Positions 44,108-52,105 of a stretch of DNA of 64,000 nt are shown here, piece by piece. The stretch is from positions 1,922,001-1,986,000 of the forward strand of contig OY763490.2 in NCBI GenBank assembly GCA_963667505.2. The letters run 5' to 3'. The position numbers and the translations under genes are program-made. The notes under the pieces were generated by a model. The model was given only the letters and a program-made list of their open reading frames with translations, was not told the origin of the DNA and searched no databases. The DNA comes from Aldehydirespirator sp963667505 (GTDB taxonomy: Bacteria > Actinomycetota > Acidimicrobiia > Acidimicrobiales > Aldehydirespiratoraceae). Within the stretch, counting starts at the first letter, position 1, and every line of letters starts with the position of its first letter.

Positions 44108-44905
44108 CTAGTCGGCGGAACTGATGCCGCCGGCGACGGGCACGGTGGCGCCGGTGATGTAGGAGCCGGCCCGGGAGGCCAGGTACACCGCGGCGGCGGC
44201 CATGTCGTCGGGCTGGCCGATCCGTCCGAGGGGCACCTGTTCGGCCAGGGCGGCTCGGGCGGCGGGACGGTCGAGGATGAAGGCCATCATCTTGGAGTCG
44301 AACGGGCCGGGGGCGATGGCGTTCACCGTGATGTGATCGGGGGCCAGCCGGTTCGCCAGATGGCGGCTCAGGTGGATGATGCCCGCCTTGGAGGCCGAGT
44401 ACGAGTAGGTCTCCATGGACGGCACCTTCAGCCCGTCGACGGAGGCGACGTTGATGACGCGGGCCGGATCGTCGGGGCGGGCTGCGGCCCGCAGCAGGCC
44501 CAGCAGCTTCTGGGTCAGGAAGAACGGGCCTCGGACGTTGGTGTCCATGACCTTGTCCCAGCCGTGTACGGGGAACTCGTCGAGCGGCGCTCCCCAACTC
44601 GCTCCGGCGTTGTTGACCAGGATGTCCAGAGAGTCCCATCGCTCGGCCACCGCGTCGGCGAGCGCGGCGCAGCCCTCGGGGGTGGACAGGTCGGCCTGCA
44701 CGGCCTCGCAGTCGCCTCTGGCGGCCAGTTCCTCGGCCGTCGCCTCAAGCTGGTCGGCCTTGCGGGCCGAGACGATCACCCGGCAGCCGGCGTCGAGCAG
44801 GCCTGTGGCGATCATGCGGCCGATGCCCCGGCTGCCGCCGGTGACGACGGCGGTCTTGCCGTCGAGCCCGAACAGTTCTGTCAAGCGGTCAACGTTCACG
44901 GCCAT
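44108..44905 (-). CDS. SDR-family NAD(P)-dependent oxidoreductase (RhlG/FabG-like)
   Basis: 265 residues, the usual length for a classical short-chain dehydrogenase. The Rossmann dinucleotide loop TGGSRGIG (22-29), the NNAG motif (about 98-101), a catalytic Ser in NVASVDG, and YSASK (Tyr and Lys of the active site) are all present. The sequence ends with ITGATVPVAGGISSAD, the usual FabG-type C-terminus. The overall sequence, including DGLKVPSMETYSYSASKAG, resembles RhlG-type beta-ketoacyl reductases, but substrate cannot be told from sequence. ATG 44905 has a GGGAGGA box 11 nt upstream. It lies downstream of the repeat-filled gap and shares no operon with its neighbours apart from the downstream antitoxin gene on the same strand, 90 bp away. 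Confidence 0.9.
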   Translation of the reverse strand: MAVNVDRLTELFGLDGKTAVVTGGSRGIGRMIATGLLDAGCRVIVSARKADQLEATAEELAARGDCEAVQADLSTPEGCAALADAVAERWDSLDILVNNAGASWGAPLDEFPVHGWDKVMDTNVRGPFFLTQKLLGLLRAAARPDDPARVINVASVDGLKVPSMETYSYSASKAGIIHLSRHLANRLAPDHITVNAIAPGPFDSKMMAFILDRPAARAALAEQVPLGRIGQPDDMAAAAVYLASRAGSYITGATVPVAGGISSAD

Positions 44906-44992
44906 CTGATTCGGTGTCCTCCCGCGCTCGTGAGCGGCATCCCGCCCCGACCCGCCATCATGTCAGGCCCCATCCCAACCGTCCCACGCAGC

Positions 44993-45376
44993 CGAACTGG
45001 GCAGCCCAGGACGCCCAAAACGGCCCCCACCACTGCCAATTCTCCGCCACGGCCAGCGCATCAAACCGAACTGGCAGCAAAATGCACGCCATCCATGCAA
45101 AACGCTGCCAAATCCCCGGCGAACAGCCACCAGCAACCTAACTAGCGGCCCGGCGAGCAGAACCGGCAGCCCAGGACGCCCAAAACGGCCCCCACCACTG
45201 CCAAACCGCACCACCGCTCACGGCCCCAACCGGAACCGGCAGCCCAGGACGCCCAAAACGGCCCCCACCACTGCCAATCCCCCGCCACGGCTCCCAGCCT
45301 CTTCAACCGGAACCGGCACCCCGGCCGAAATGGCAGCCCAGGATGCCCACAACGGCTTCTGCCGCTGCCAATTCTC
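44993..45376. repeat. Interspersed palindromic repeats, locus 2 (types A, B, A, A, A)
   Basis: Five elements within 384 bp between the SDR gene and the divergent lipoprotein gene: type A at about 44993-45043, 45161-45207, 45233-45281 and 45328-45376, and type B at 45068-45115. Type A reads GGCAGCCCAGGACGCCCAAA, then ACGGCCCCCACCACTGCCAA. Type B is almost the same as the copy at 39872. No gene is seen in the gap (44906-45401). Confidence 0.8.
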
Positions 45377-45401
45377 CGCCGCGGCCGGCGTGGCTGGCAG
45401 C

Positions 45402-45407
45402 TAGCGT
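45402..45407 (+). promoter_or_regulatory. -10 box for the GDPD lipoprotein gene
   Basis: TAGCGT followed by 8 nt and then ATG 45416, near the spacing expected for a leaderless or nearly leaderless transcript. No ribosome binding site is visible. Confidence 0.35.
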
Positions 45408-45415
45408 CAGCCACC

Positions 45416-46735
45416 ATGGCAGCGCCCTGTCGGAGAGAGACCGCGGCTGGGGAGAGAAGCCGGGGCGCGGCGCGGGCCGCCAGCCTTGCTGTGACTGCAG
45501 CGCTCATCGTGGCGTCCTGCGGCGGCGGGTCCGACGGAGACGACGAGTCGCTCCAGGACGCATCCGCCCCGACCACTGCCCCCGCCAACGACACGACCAC
45601 CACCACGACGGCACCCGACGCGACGACGGCACCCGCCGACGACACCACCACAACCACCACGGCGACGCCCGACGCGGCGACCACTACCACAGCGCCGACC
45701 GACGACACCACCACTACGGCACCCGACGCGACGACGGCACCCGCCGACGACACCACCACCACCACGACAGCGCCCGAAACGACGACCACTACCACGGCGC
45801 CAGCCGAGGCCATGACCTTGGCGCCCGCGCCCGACGCCTCCACGATCGACGAACTGCTGGCGCTCGGCCGTCCCGTGATAATCGCCCATGCGGGCGGCGA
45901 CCAGGACTACCCGCACTCCACGGTCTACGCGTACACCCAGTCCGCCCTAGCGGGCGCCGACGTACTCGAGTTGGACGTGCAGCTCACCGCCGACGGTGTG
46001 CTGATCGTGCAGCACGACGACACCGTGGACCGCACCACCGAGGTGTCGGGGCCGGTGGCGGAGCTGACCCTGGTCGAGATACAGGCGCTCGACAACGCCT
46101 ACTGGTTCGTGGCCGGGCTGTGGGGTGACCAGACCCGGCCCGACGACGAGTACGTGTTCCGGGGCGTCCGCACGGGCGAGGTCGATCCACCGCCGGGCTT
46201 CGAGGCCGACGACTTCCGGGTGCCGACGTTCCGGGAGGTGGCCGAGCGCTTCCCGCACCATGTCCTCGACCTGGAGATCAAGCTCCAGCGGGGCCCCGAC
46301 GGTGAGGACGACCCGTCCGCCGGAATCGCGGCTGCGGAGGTGCTCGCCGCCGAGATCGCCGAGCTGGGCCGAGAGGACTCCGTGATCGTGGCCAGCTTCA
46401 ACGACGAGGTGCTCCACGCCTTCGCGGCCATGGCGCCGGGCGTGCTCATCAGCCCCGGCCTGGAGGCGATGCTCGGGTGGTACTTGGCCGACGAGCCGCT
46501 CGACCCCCGCTACCGGGTGTTGCAGGCGCCGTTCACCTACGAGGGCGTGGAGGTCGTGCGGCCCGACGTGGTGGACAAGGTTCACCGCGAGGGCCGACAC
46601 CTGTGGGTATGGCTCAGCGGCACCGACGTGCTGGAGACGGAGGAGTTCTACGCCGACCTGTTGGCACGGGGCGTCGACGGCGTGATCGCCGGCCGACCCG
46701 CCCCGGCCGCAGCCGCCCTAGCCGAACCAACCTGA
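45416..46735 (+). CDS. Glycerophosphodiester phosphodiesterase family lipoprotein
   Basis: 439 residues. A basic N-terminus and hydrophobic stretch end in a lipobox, LIVASC, with the acylated cysteine at residue 35. The mature protein would be an exported lipoprotein. Residues about 51-138 are a low-complexity Thr/Ala/Asp linker (runs of Thr, APDATTAPADD repeats), typical of cell-wall spacers and possibly glycosylated. The catalytic domain follows: IAHAGGDQDYPHST replaces the canonical HRG...PENT, ELDVQLTADG gives the metal-binding Glu/Asp, and IVQHDDTVDRTT supplies the second His. Later EIKL and VWLSGTD strands complete the GDPD TIM barrel. The Arg after the first His is Ala here, so activity may be altered. 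It would hydrolyse glycerophosphodiesters outside the membrane. Confidence 0.85.
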   Translation: MAAPCRRETAAGERSRGAARAASLAVTAALIVASCGGGSDGDDESLQDASAPTTAPANDTTTTTTAPDATTAPADDTTTTTTATPDAATTTTAPTDDTTTTAPDATTAPADDTTTTTTAPETTTTTTAPAEAMTLAPAPDASTIDELLALGRPVIIAHAGGDQDYPHSTVYAYTQSALAGADVLELDVQLTADGVLIVQHDDTVDRTTEVSGPVAELTLVEIQALDNAYWFVAGLWGDQTRPDDEYVFRGVRTGEVDPPPGFEADDFRVPTFREVAERFPHHVLDLEIKLQRGPDGEDDPSAGIAAAEVLAAEIAELGREDSVIVASFNDEVLHAFAAMAPGVLISPGLEAMLGWYLADEPLDPRYRVLQAPFTYEGVEVVRPDVVDKVHREGRHLWVWLSGTDVLETEEFYADLLARGVDGVIAGRPAPAAAALAEPT

Positions 46736-46982
46736 CACTCCCCCGCTCAGCCCGGCCCACGGCTTGATCGCCGGACGGACAGCCCTAGCCGGCAAAGCAT
46801 CTATCTGTGTGAGCTTTTTGGTCATATGCGGGGGGTAACTTCAAACAGAATCGGACCGGGCCCAGCCAGCACCGTCTGTCGGGGCTCCCGGACCATGACT
46901 GACAGCACGGAGAGCCCGACCCACGGCCTCGCGGCGGCCACCGCAACTCCTGGGCGCTGGTGTCGTCTACCCGCTCGCCCTC
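46736..46982. other. Intergenic gap between convergent genes
   Basis: 247 bp between the 3' ends of the lipoprotein gene and the rlmB-like gene. It has a short T5 run (GAGCTTTTTGG) near 46810 and several GC-rich half-palindromes, but no hairpin/T-tract pair convincing enough to call a terminator and no RNA gene. Confidence 0.3.
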
Positions 46983-48214
46983 TCAGCGGTGGCGGGCGAT
47001 CTCGAAGCAGGCCACGGCTGCGGCGGCGGCCACGTTCAGCGAGCCGAGCACGCCTCGCAGCGGTATCGAGGCCAGCACGTCGCAACGCTGCGCCGCCAGC
47101 TTTGACAGGCCCCGGCCCTCGGCGCCGAACACCAAGGCCACCGCCTCGCCCGACAGATCGAGCTCGTGAAGGGGGCGGGGCCCGGCCGCGTCGAGCCCGA
47201 CCGTCCAGACGTCGTGGCTGCTCAGCGTTCGCAGCGCTGACGGGATGCCGGGCACCACCGCGAACGGCAGGTGCTCCACAGCGCCCGCGGCCGCCTTGGT
47301 CACCGTCGGCGTGATCCGGGCGGAGCGATGCCGGGGCAGCACAACACCGGTCACTCCGGCGCATTCGGCGGTGCGGAGCACGGCTCCGAAGTTGCCGGGG
47401 TCGGTGATCCCGTCGAGCACCAGCAAGAACGGCACACTCCCGGCGAACGGCACGCTTCCGGGGCTGGCACCGCCACCGACATCGGGCACGCTGGGCACGC
47501 TCCCGGAACTGGCCACCGCCACCGACATTGGGCACGCCTGGCGCCGCCACCGACATTGGGCACGCTTCTGGGGCTGGCGCCGCCACCGACATTGGGCACG
47601 CTTCTGGGCCCGGCACCTCCACCGGCATTGGCAGTGGCTTCGTCGGTCGACGGCATCGCCACCAGGTCGGCTAGGTCGAACTGGGGCAGCGGATCAGCCA
47701 GAGCGACGACGCCCTGGGGTGCATCGGTACGGGCCGTGGCTTCGAGCTCGGAGCGGCTCACCTCGCGGACGGCGACCCGCTGCTCGCGGGCCAACTCCAC
47801 GATGTCCTCAACTATCGGGGCCGGGTCGAGGCCCTTGGCCAGCAGCACGGTGCGGGTGCGCCGCCTGCCTGCTAGCAGCAGTTCCCGAACGGCCTGCCGT
47901 CCCTCGACCTGCTCGCCGCCCAAGCCGCCGCGATCCCGTCGGCCAGAACGATCACCCGAAGAACGGCCCCGAGCACCACCCGACCGCGCGCCCGAAGAAC
48001 GGCTCCGGGCACCACCAGAACGGTCACCCGAAGAACGGCCCCGAGCACCACCCGACTGCGCGCCCGAAGAACGGCTCTGGGCACCAGCACCACGGTCACC
48101 CGAAGAACGGCCCCGAGCACCACCCGACTGCGCGCCCTGGGACCGAGCCCCCGGCGCTCCGGAGCGACGACCAGGCTGAGCACGCCGTCGGCGCGGGCCG
48201 CTGCGAGCGCTCAC
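46983..48214 (-). CDS. rlmB: RlmB/TrmH-family 23S rRNA 2'-O-methyltransferase, frame-broken in a linker repeat
   Basis: Three parts are visible. Residues 1-95 are a disordered Arg/Ser/Gly region built from a 24-residue repeat (GGARGRSSGDRS ...). Next is the L30e-like substrate-binding domain (EGRQAVRELLLAGRRRTRTV ... QGVVALADPLPQFDL). After a linker made of ASPRSVPNVGGG repeats comes the SPOUT domain with all three motifs: DGITDPGNFGAVLRTAECAG, VALVFGAEGRGLS and IPLRGVLGSLNVAAAAAV. The SPOUT domain (from about 47528 down to 46983) is out of frame with the first part: one 36-nt linker repeat lacks 8 nt near 47545 and the next has one extra, a net shift. RlmB methylates the 2'-O of a guanosine in 23S rRNA. 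The gene sits at the end of the ispD-ispF cluster as in other actinobacteria. Either the break is an assembly error in repeats or the enzyme is inactive. Confidence 0.75.
47459..47640 (-). repeat. 36-bp tandem repeats in the rlmB linker
   Basis: About five copies of a unit encoding SVPNVGGGASPR. The third copy lacks 8 nt (CCCCAGAA on the minus strand) and the adjacent one has one extra base. Repeat-unit slippage here is what puts the SPOUT domain out of frame. Confidence 0.75.
47953..48165 (-). repeat. 72-bp tandem repeats in the rlmB N-terminus
   Basis: The motif CACCCGAAGAACGGCCCCGA recurs at 47953, 48025 and 48097, an exact 72-nt period (24 residues). It encodes an Arg/Gly/Ser-rich segment like RNA-binding RGG tails. 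The copies differ at only a few positions. Confidence 0.8.
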
Positions 48215-48368
48215 GCCGACTCCCAGAACCCCGTGCCGTTACCCACCGTCACCAGTGTGACCGCTGCCATGTCCGACACCACCACCACGATGTGAACGAC
48301 CTGACGCGGACACCTCGTCGGGAGGCGCTTCGCCAAGTCCCCAGAAGCTCCTCGGCGGCTCAGAAGCG

Positions 48369-48786
48369 GTGCTTCACGGCGAGGACCACCACGTTGCCGT
48401 CCTCGACCACCCACGCCACGACGCCTCCGTGATCACTGAGGACGACGGCACGCTGGTGTTCACCCCTCCAGATCGGTGCGACGACCCACACCTCGCACAG
48501 ATGGAGCGCTCAGAGCTCGAGGAGTTGTTCAAGCGCGACTCGAGCGAGCGCCTCGAGATCACCGGGAGCCCCACCCCCGACACCACCGCGGTGCGGCTTC
48601 GTGCTTGGCGCTGCGTCAAGCCGGGCTTTGGGGGCCTCCCTACCACTACGTGAACGTCGTCCATTCCCGCTTCGCGGAGGCCGTCGAGGCGGCAGAAGCA
48701 GCCAGCGACCAGAGATAGGCCCTCGACGCGGCCACTGCGATCCTCGCAGGCCCCGAGGCGCTGGAGGTCTTCGGCCTCGCTCCCTG
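48369..48786 (+). pseudogene. Degenerate coding remnant of unknown family
   Basis: Two adjoining frames look coding by composition. The first reads VITEDDGTLVFTPPDRC ... MERSELEELFKRDSSERLE. Near 48640 a frame change gives YHYVNVVHSRFAEAVEAAEA, an in-frame TAG at about 48717, then ALDAATAILAGPEALEVFG and a stop at 48786. No start with a ribosome binding site is found. It occupies the place where cysS lies in related clusters but does not resemble it. A decayed antitoxin-like gene is possible. Support is weak. Confidence 0.25.
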
Positions 48787-48817
48787 AGAAGCAGTCTCTG
48801 GATTGAACCGACTGCAA

Positions 48818-48878
48818 ATCATCAGATCAAGACTTCTGCAAATCATCAGATGAGTTTGCTGCAATTCTCTAGATGGCC
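48818..48878. repeat. Short direct repeat CTGCAAATCATCAGAT
   Basis: Two copies of CTGCAAATCATCAGAT and a third degenerate copy (CTGCAATTCTCTAGAT), at 20-25 bp spacing, in an AT-richer patch. Role unknown. Confidence 0.5.
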
Positions 48879-48884
48879 TGCTCT

Positions 48885-48940
48885 CAGTCAGCCCGGCCCC
48901 TCATCCGGCCCGCGATCCCGGGACACGAGTGCGACAGCGT
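48885..48940 (-). repeat. Partial duplicate of the ispF 3' end
   Basis: On the minus strand this patch can be read AVALVSRDRGPDEGPG and a stop, mirroring the authentic ispF end AVALVSRNHGPDDG about 73 nt upstream. About 33 of 38 aligned bases match (TCATCCGGCCC...GACACGAG). It lies just past the ispF stop, so it is a leftover of a 3'-end duplication and not part of the enzyme. Confidence 0.65.
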
Positions 48941-48950
48941 GCGGCTGGGC

Positions 48951-49469
48951 TTAGGACCGTCGTTGGAGTCCGTCATCCGGCCCATGATTCCGGGACACGA
49001 GCGCGACGGCCCAGGCGGCCACTCCCTCGCCGCGACCTAGGGCGCCCACGCCCTCGCTTCGCCGGCCGGTGACGGTGACGGGTGCCCCGGCCGCGGCGCT
49101 GAGGCGCGCCTGCATGGTGTGGCGGTGAGGTGCGAGTTTGGGCGCATCGAGCACGGCGGTACACGAGACGTTCACGGGGTCCCAACCGGCGTCGCGCACC
49201 ACGCCCACCGCCTGTCGCATCAGTTCGAGGCTGTCGGCACCGGCCCAGGCCGTATCGGAGTCGCTGAAGAGCTGGCCGATATCGGGCAGGCCCGCCGCCG
49301 CCAGCAGCGCGTCGATGCAGGCGTGGGTCACGACATCGGCGTCGGAGTGTCCTACCAGGCCGCGCTCACCCTCGAACCGCACCCCGCCCAGCACCAGCGT
49401 CCGCTCGGGGTCGTCGCTGTAGCGGTGCACGTCGAAGCCCTGCCCTACTCGAACACCGACGTCAGTCAC
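48951..49469 (-). CDS. ispF: 2-C-methyl-D-erythritol 2,4-cyclodiphosphate synthase
   Basis: 172 residues, close to the usual ~158. The N-terminal GQGFDVHR carries the metal ligands Asp and His. LVLGGVRFEGERGLVGHSDADV has the third ligand His and the flexible-loop motif, and DIGQLFSDSD is the conserved substrate-loop segment. The C-terminal GRRSEGVGALGRGEGVAAWAVAL is also typical. It converts CDP-ME 2-phosphate to MEcPP with release of CMP, step five of the MEP isoprenoid pathway, as a cytoplasmic trimer. The GTG start at 49469 follows a GGAGAGGAGGG box. It lies downstream of ispD on the same strand but 546 bp away, the gap being filled by tandem repeats, so co-transcription is uncertain. Confidence 0.95.
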   Translation of the reverse strand: MTDVGVRVGQGFDVHRYSDDPERTLVLGGVRFEGERGLVGHSDADVVTHACIDALLAAAGLPDIGQLFSDSDTAWAGADSLELMRQAVGVVRDAGWDPVNVSCTAVLDAPKLAPHRHTMQARLSAAAGAPVTVTGRRSEGVGALGRGEGVAAWAVALVSRNHGPDDGLQRRS

Positions 49470-49565
49470 GCATCCCTCCTCTCCGCCGGATCCCTCCTCT
49501 TCGCCGGATCCCCTTTGCTAGCACCCTCTCTGCCCACCAACACGTCAGCTACCACCACCAACGCC

Positions 49566-50040
49566 ACCAGCCTCGCCGCCGACCTGCACACCCGCCACCA
49601 CCAACCCGTCACCCACCGCCGCTGACCTCGCCGCTGGCCGGCACACCCGCCACCACCAACCCGTCACCCACCGCCGCTGACCTCGCCGCTGGCCGGCACA
49701 CCCGCCACCACCAACCCGTCACCCATCGACGGCTCCGCCAGCAACACCTCAACCACCACCACCGCCAGCCGAGCCGCTGGCCGGCACACCCGCCACCACC
49801 AACACCTCGAACATCAACGGCTCCGCCAGCAACACCTCAACCACCACCACCGCCAGCCGAGCCGCTGGGCAGCACACCCGCCACCACCAACACCTCGAAC
49901 ATCAACGAATCGGCCAGCAACACCTCAACCACCACCACCGCCGCTGACCTCGCCGCTGGCCGGCACACCCGCCACCACCACCACCTCGAACATCAACGAA
50001 TCGGCCAGCAACACCTCAACCACCACCACCGCCAGCCGAG
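49566..50040. repeat. Tandem 55-bp and 88-90-bp repeats between ispD and ispF
   Basis: GCTGACCTCGCCGCTGGCC units recur with a 55-bp period (49621, 49676). Then units containing GCAACACCTCAACCACC recur at 49741, 49829, 49917 and 50007 (periods 88, 88 and 90). All share the core CACACCCGCCACCACCAAC. There is no spacer diversity, so it is not a CRISPR array. The last unit supplies the Gly-rich C-terminus and stop of ispD. The rest of the gap (49470-49565) contains nothing recognisable. Confidence 0.85.
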
Positions 50041-50852
50041 CCGCCCGCCGAACCAACACCGCCGCCAGCGGGGTCGCCGCGCTCGTTGCTGGCCAGCACG
50101 CCTGCGGCTAGCAGTGCCTCGGCGGTCGCCAGGTCGTGGGGCTCGGTGATCTTGAGGTTGCGGCTGTCTCCCGGAACGGTCGCTACCGTGCCGCCGCACG
50201 ACTCCACCAGGGTCGCGTCGTCGGTGGCGTCGGCGGCGTCGGCGTGGGCGGCCCGCAGAGCGCCGGCCCTGAACGCCTGAGGCGTTTGTACGGCCAGCAG
50301 CTCTCGGCGGTCGATGGTGCCCTTGCCTCGTTGCCGGATGGTGTCGGTCAGCTCGACCACCGGGACGGCTGCGTCGGCGCCGCCGCGCACGGCCTGGATA
50401 ACCCTCTCGAACACCCCGTCGTCAGCCAGTGGCCGGGCACCGTCGTGGACCAGCACTATCTCGGCGTCACCCGGCACGACGTTCAGCCCGCACCGCACCG
50501 AGTCGGAGCGGGTCACGCCGCCGGGCACGGCCACCACCACGCCGCCGCTCCCCCGGCCGACCGACGACACCCCAACGTCCTCACCAGACGACACCGGAGA
50601 CGAGAGCAGCCAGGCGTCGGGGCCGGTCGCTCTGGCCTCGGGCAGCACCACGACCACGCCCTGGGCCCAGCGGGCCGCGCCCTGCACGGCCCAGTCGAGG
50701 ACGCATCGGTCTCCGAGCGGCTGGAATTGCTTGGCCCCGCCAAACCGGTGCCCCGACCCCGCCGCCACCACCACGGCCCATACACCGGCCGCCGGAAGTC
50801 CGGGCCGCCCGTCGCCGCCCGGTCGCTCGCTAATGCTGTCGGCCACCACCAC
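50016..50852 (-). CDS. ispD: 2-C-methyl-D-erythritol 4-phosphate cytidylyltransferase
   Basis: Up to 278 residues. WAVVVAAGSGHRFGGAKQ is the CTP-binding signature with the catalytic Arg and Lys. VHDGARPL, TDTIRQRG and TPQAFRAGAL are also IspD hallmarks, and NLKITEPHDL closes the fold. It makes CDP-ME from MEP and CTP, step three of the MEP pathway. The GTG at 50852 gives a 20-residue unconserved leader; an internal start near GVWAVVV cannot be excluded. The C-terminus ends in a GGVGSAGGSAGGGGG tail that is the edge of the adjacent tandem-repeat tract, beyond the normal end of the protein. It is divergent from the Crp-family gene with almost no gap between the two starts, so the promoters must overlap. 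Confidence 0.93.
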   Translation of the reverse strand: MVVADSISERPGGDGRPGLPAAGVWAVVVAAGSGHRFGGAKQFQPLGDRCVLDWAVQGAARWAQGVVVVLPEARATGPDAWLLSSPVSSGEDVGVSSVGRGSGGVVVAVPGGVTRSDSVRCGLNVVPGDAEIVLVHDGARPLADDGVFERVIQAVRGGADAAVPVVELTDTIRQRGKGTIDRRELLAVQTPQAFRAGALRAAHADAADATDDATLVESCGGTVATVPGDSRNLKITEPHDLATAEALLAAGVLASNERGDPAGGGVGSAGGSAGGGGG

Positions 50853-50858
50853 TAGTGT
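50853..50858 (+). promoter_or_regulatory. -10 box for the Crp-family regulator
   Basis: TAGTGT lies 11 nt before ATG 50870, giving a 5' leader of a few nucleotides. It overlaps the ispD start region on the other strand, so the regulator could influence ispD by occupying this site (inference). Confidence 0.35.
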
Positions 50859-50869
50859 GGGCCGTCGCT

Positions 50870-51580
50870 ATGTCCGACACCACCCGGGCGCCGGAGCACG
50901 CCGACGCAGACACGTCTCCCCTGGCGCTGCGCGACGCCCTGAAGGGCACCACGCTGTTCTCGGAACTGGACGACGACAGCCTCGACCGCATCGTCGCAGC
51001 CGGCACGGTCCGCTCCATGCGCAGGGGTGTGGTGCTGTTCGACGAGGGGGCCACGCCCGACCACTGCTACCTAGTGCTGTCGGGCCGGGTCGCCATCGCC
51101 CACGAGTCCGACGACGGCCGCGAGTCGCTGCTGGCTGTGCTGGCCGCGGGCGAGCTGTTCGGCGAGATGGGCTTCCTCGACGGCTACGACCGGTCGGCCC
51201 AGGCTCGCACGCTGGAGGAATCGACGGCGCTGGTGATCCCCTACTCCGAGCTGCGGCGCCTGTACGAGAACAACCCGGCCGCGCTGTGGAGCGCAGTGAG
51301 GCTGCTGGCCCGGCGGCTGCGCAATATGGACGAGGCCCTGTCGGACGTGATGTTCCTCGACGTGATGGGCCGCACCGCCAAGCGCCTGCTGGAGATGGCC
51401 GGCGACCGCGACGAGTTCGAGATGCCGCTCACCCAGGAGGAACTGGCGTCGATGGTCGGCGCCAGCCGGGAGCGGGTCAACAAGGCCATCGCCACCTTCG
51501 TACGTCTGGGCTGGATCACCCAGCACCACCGCCACTACGCCATCACCAACCGCACCAGCCTCACCCGCCGAGCCCGCTAA
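50870..51580 (+). CDS. Crp/Fnr-family transcriptional regulator
   Basis: 236 residues. The N-terminal cyclic-nucleotide-binding-like beta roll (about 25-140) includes GTTLFSELDDDSLDRIVAAG, VVLFDEGATPDHCYLVLSGR and LLAVLAAGELFGEMGFLDG. The phosphate-binding cassette region (GELFGEMGFLDG...RSAQART) resembles cAMP-binding Crp proteins more than Fnr, and there is no N-terminal Fe-S cysteine cluster. A dimerisation helix (NPAALWSAVRLLARRLR) leads to a winged HTH (LTQEELASMVGASRERVNKAI ... GWITQHH). The later ATG (50870) is preferred over an upstream in-frame GTG that overlaps the -10 box. It is divergent from ispD; the target genes are not visible. Confidence 0.92.
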   Translation: MSDTTRAPEHADADTSPLALRDALKGTTLFSELDDDSLDRIVAAGTVRSMRRGVVLFDEGATPDHCYLVLSGRVAIAHESDDGRESLLAVLAAGELFGEMGFLDGYDRSAQARTLEESTALVIPYSELRRLYENNPAALWSAVRLLARRLRNMDEALSDVMFLDVMGRTAKRLLEMAGDRDEFEMPLTQEELASMVGASRERVNKAIATFVRLGWITQHHRHYAITNRTSLTRRAR

Positions 51581-51711
51581 CCCGGCTAACCCGGCTAACC
51601 CCTTCTGCGAACGCCGAGGGCAAGGGCCTGCGGCAAGGGGGAAGGGCCTGCTCCGAGCGGAAGAGCCTGCCTGCGCTAGCCGGGAACGACGACCTCCGCT
51701 TAGCACGAAGG

Positions 51712-51925
51712 GAATTGGCAGCGTTCTGCACGGATAGCATGCATATTGCTGCCAATTCCGGCCGATGGCCGGTGCTGGTGGGTGGTCGATGGGGAATTGG
51801 CAGCGTTTTGCACGGATGGCATGCATATTGCTGCCAATTCCGGCCGATGGCCGGTGCTGGCGGGTGGTCGATGGGGAATTGGCAGCGGCGGAGGCCGTCT
51901 TGGGCGTCCTGGGCTGCAAGTTCGG
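51712..51925. repeat. Interspersed palindromic repeats, locus 3 (types B, B, A; inverted orientation)
   Basis: Type B copies at 51712-51759 and 51793-51841 are 81 bp apart and include the same flanking GGCCGATGGCCGGTGCTGG, so a whole 81-bp unit was duplicated. The terminal inverted repeat AATTGGCAGC/GCTGCCAATT is near-perfect, with an inner GCATGC core. A type A copy follows at 51875-51925. Orientation is opposite to loci 1 and 2. The remainder of the gap 51581-52105 shows only short CCCGGCTAA repeats after the Crp gene and an unremarkable leader. Confidence 0.8.
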
Positions 51926-52105
51926 CCGCGGGCAGCCAGTTCGGCTGGGGCGCTTGTCGCGCTGCGGGGGAGGGACTTGCAGCTTGTTCCTCGGCCTGGT
52001 CGGGCCTGAATTTGGGGCTGAGGTGGCCCTTGACGTAAATGCAGAAATCCGCTACCGAAATGGCTAAGGTGCAGATATAGCCAACAGAACCAGAGGTGGC
52101 CGCAT

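Noticed and set aside
45142..45843. Minus-strand frame encoding Val/Ser/Gly runs opposite the lipoprotein gene
   Set aside because: Antisense of the Thr-rich linker repeat; it has no independent coding features.
49566..50040. Possible CRISPR array between ispD and ispF
   Set aside because: Whole units repeat with no unique spacers, periods differ (55 and 88-90 bp), and no cas genes are present.
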